A DNA stretch of 5,814 nt from Candidatus Delongbacteria bacterium (GTDB taxonomy: Bacteria > UBA4055). This document shows, piece by piece, positions 4,814 through 5,814 of this stretch. Location of the stretch: NCBI GenBank assembly GCA_022013635.1, contig JAKLPX010000410.1:1-5814 (forward strand), read 5' to 3'. Each line of letters begins with the position of its first letter. The first letter of the stretch is position 1. Under the pieces are notes generated by a model. That model did no database searches. It saw nothing but the letters and a program-made list of their open reading frames with translations, and was not told the origin of the DNA. Position numbers and translations under genes: made by a program.

Positions 4814-5814
4814 ATGTCATTCTCTGATATAATTAATAAATATGAAACATTCGGCTTTGAGGATTATTTTTCAAAAGTAACCCTTGAAGATATTGAGAAT
4901 AGTTTAAAAAAGGACAAATTGTCTGAATTTGATTTCTTGAATTTATTATCTCCTACAGCGGAAAATAAACTTGAAGAAATGGCTCAGAAATCACATAGTT
5001 TAACTGCACAGTATTTCGGTAATACTATTTCACTCTATATTCCATTATACATATCAAACTTCTGCAGTAACGGATGTATTTACTGCGGTTTTTCCGCTTC
5101 AAATAAAATCCCGAGAAAAATGCTTTCGCTTGAAGAAATCGAAAAAGAGGCCGGTATCATAAAAAAGACTGGTATAAAGCATATTTTGGTTTTAACAGGT
5201 GAAGCTGAAAATGTAACATCGTTTGAATATATTAAAGAAGCTGTAAAATTATTGGCAGGATCATTTCCGTCAATTTCGATCGAGATGTTCCCGATGAGTG
5301 CCGAACAATACAGCGAATTAAAATCTCTCGGAGTGGACGGGCTGACGGTCTATCAGGAAGTTTATGATAAAAACATTTATGAGAAAGTTCATCCTTTCGG
5401 GAAGAAAAGAGATTATAACTGGAGACTTGAATGCCCGGAAAGAGGTGCAAAAGCAGGATTCAGGCTTGTAAACATCGGGGCTTTATATGGTCTTGCCGAT
5501 GTGCGTAAAGAGGCTTTTTTTAACGCTATTCAAGCCAAATATCTTGATGATAAATATCCCGACACCGAAATTTCAGTGTCGTTTCCGAGAATCAACAAAT
5601 CAGAAGGTGGTTTTACACCTAATCACCCGCTTACGGATAGGACATTTGTTCAATTCATGGCTGCATTCAGGATGTTTTTACCTAGGGTGGGTATCAACAT
5701 TTCAACACGGGAAAATTCAGAATTCAGGGACAATATCCTTCCATTGGGTGTTACAAGATTTTCCGCAGGATCGAAAACTGCTGTAGGCGGATATTCTGAT
5801 GATTCAAAAGAAAA
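4814..5814 (+). CDS. thiH: ThiH, radical SAM 2-iminoacetate synthase (tyrosine lyase), 3' end missing
   Basis: An uninterrupted frame of 333 codons runs off the right edge. Full ThiH is about 370-380 residues, so roughly 40 are missing. The enzyme cleaves tyrosine with S-adenosylmethionine and a 4Fe-4S cluster to give 2-iminoacetate for ThiG plus p-cresol. The cluster motif CSNGCIYC has its cysteines at 84, 88 and 91 (CX3CX2C), followed by GFSASNKIPRK. Other family segments are VLTGEAE (126-132), VYQEVYDKNIYEKVHPFGKK (179-198), ERGAKAGFRLVNIGALYGL (209-227), SVSFPRI (254-260), STREN (297-301) and GVTRFSAGSKTAVGGY (312-327). The ATG at 4814 has AAGG (4805-4808) five bases upstream, a modest site, and the gene starts 24 bases after thiG. 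The oxygen-sensitive ThiH route, rather than the glycine oxidase ThiO, suggests growth with little or no oxygen. The start is reasonably but not absolutely fixed. Confidence 0.95.
   Translation, partial: MSFSDIINKYETFGFEDYFSKVTLEDIENSLKKDKLSEFDFLNLLSPTAENKLEEMAQKSHSLTAQYFGNTISLYIPLYISNFCSNGCIYCGFSASNKIPRKMLSLEEIEKEAGIIKKTGIKHILVLTGEAENVTSFEYIKEAVKLLAGSFPSISIEMFPMSAEQYSELKSLGVDGLTVYQEVYDKNIYEKVHPFGKKRDYNWRLECPERGAKAGFRLVNIGALYGLADVRKEAFFNAIQAKYLDDKYPDTEISVSFPRINKSEGGFTPNHPLTDRTFVQFMAAFRMFLPRVGINISTRENSEFRDNILPLGVTRFSAGSKTAVGGYSDDSKE

Noticed and set aside
5232..5786. Open frames at 5232-5450 (minus) and 5487-5786 (plus) within the right-hand gene
   Set aside because: Both overlap the well-supported thiH frame, which is continuous from 4814 to the window edge.

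Overview
The window is AT-rich and carries two divergent, complete-looking operon ends around a 281-base intergenic region (3544-3824). Six protein genes are well supported. Most have clear Shine-Dalgarno sequences and short gaps or overlaps, as in ordinary bacterial chromosomal core DNA. No mobile element, CRISPR array, tRNA or rRNA is visible. The gene set (YbbR-domain protein, long NfeD, FloA, and an anaerobic-type ThiS/ThiG/ThiH thiazole pathway) and the AT-rich composition would fit an Ignavibacteria/Chlorobi-like or other FCB-group bacterium, or possibly a Clostridia-like one. This taxonomic guess is weak: the frequent strong Shine-Dalgarno sequences argue against a typical Bacteroidetes.

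Left arm (minus strand, 3566 down to 1). A candidate sigma-70-type promoter (3584-3612) leads almost directly into a strong ribosome binding site and an 8-codon mini-ORF. The mini-ORF's stop overlaps the start of a YbbR-domain (CdaR-like) membrane protein. Next come a 435-residue NfeD membrane serine protease, the flotillin-like scaffold FloA, and a small unrecognised membrane protein that runs off the left edge. Gaps are 23, 28 and 60 bases. The last contains a 12-bp hairpin that is perfect only in the transcribed-strand RNA. NfeD plus FloA is a known functional membrane pair; the YbbR-domain protein and the small protein are extra members whose role there is unknown.

Right arm (plus strand, 3691 to 5814). 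A TPP riboswitch is followed by an intrinsic terminator and then thiS, thiG and thiH (cut off by the right edge). ThiS is the sulfur carrier, ThiG forms the thiazole ring, and ThiH is the radical SAM tyrosine lyase that supplies 2-iminoacetate. The sequence supports a transcription-attenuation switch. The 3' strand of aptamer stem P1 overlaps a segment that could instead pair with the 5' arm of the terminator, so TPP binding should free the terminator and shut the operon off.

I see no clear undescribed system. The least conventional features are the short leader ORF fused by ATGA overlap to the YbbR-domain gene, the association of that gene with nfeD-floA, and the small truncated membrane protein after floA.
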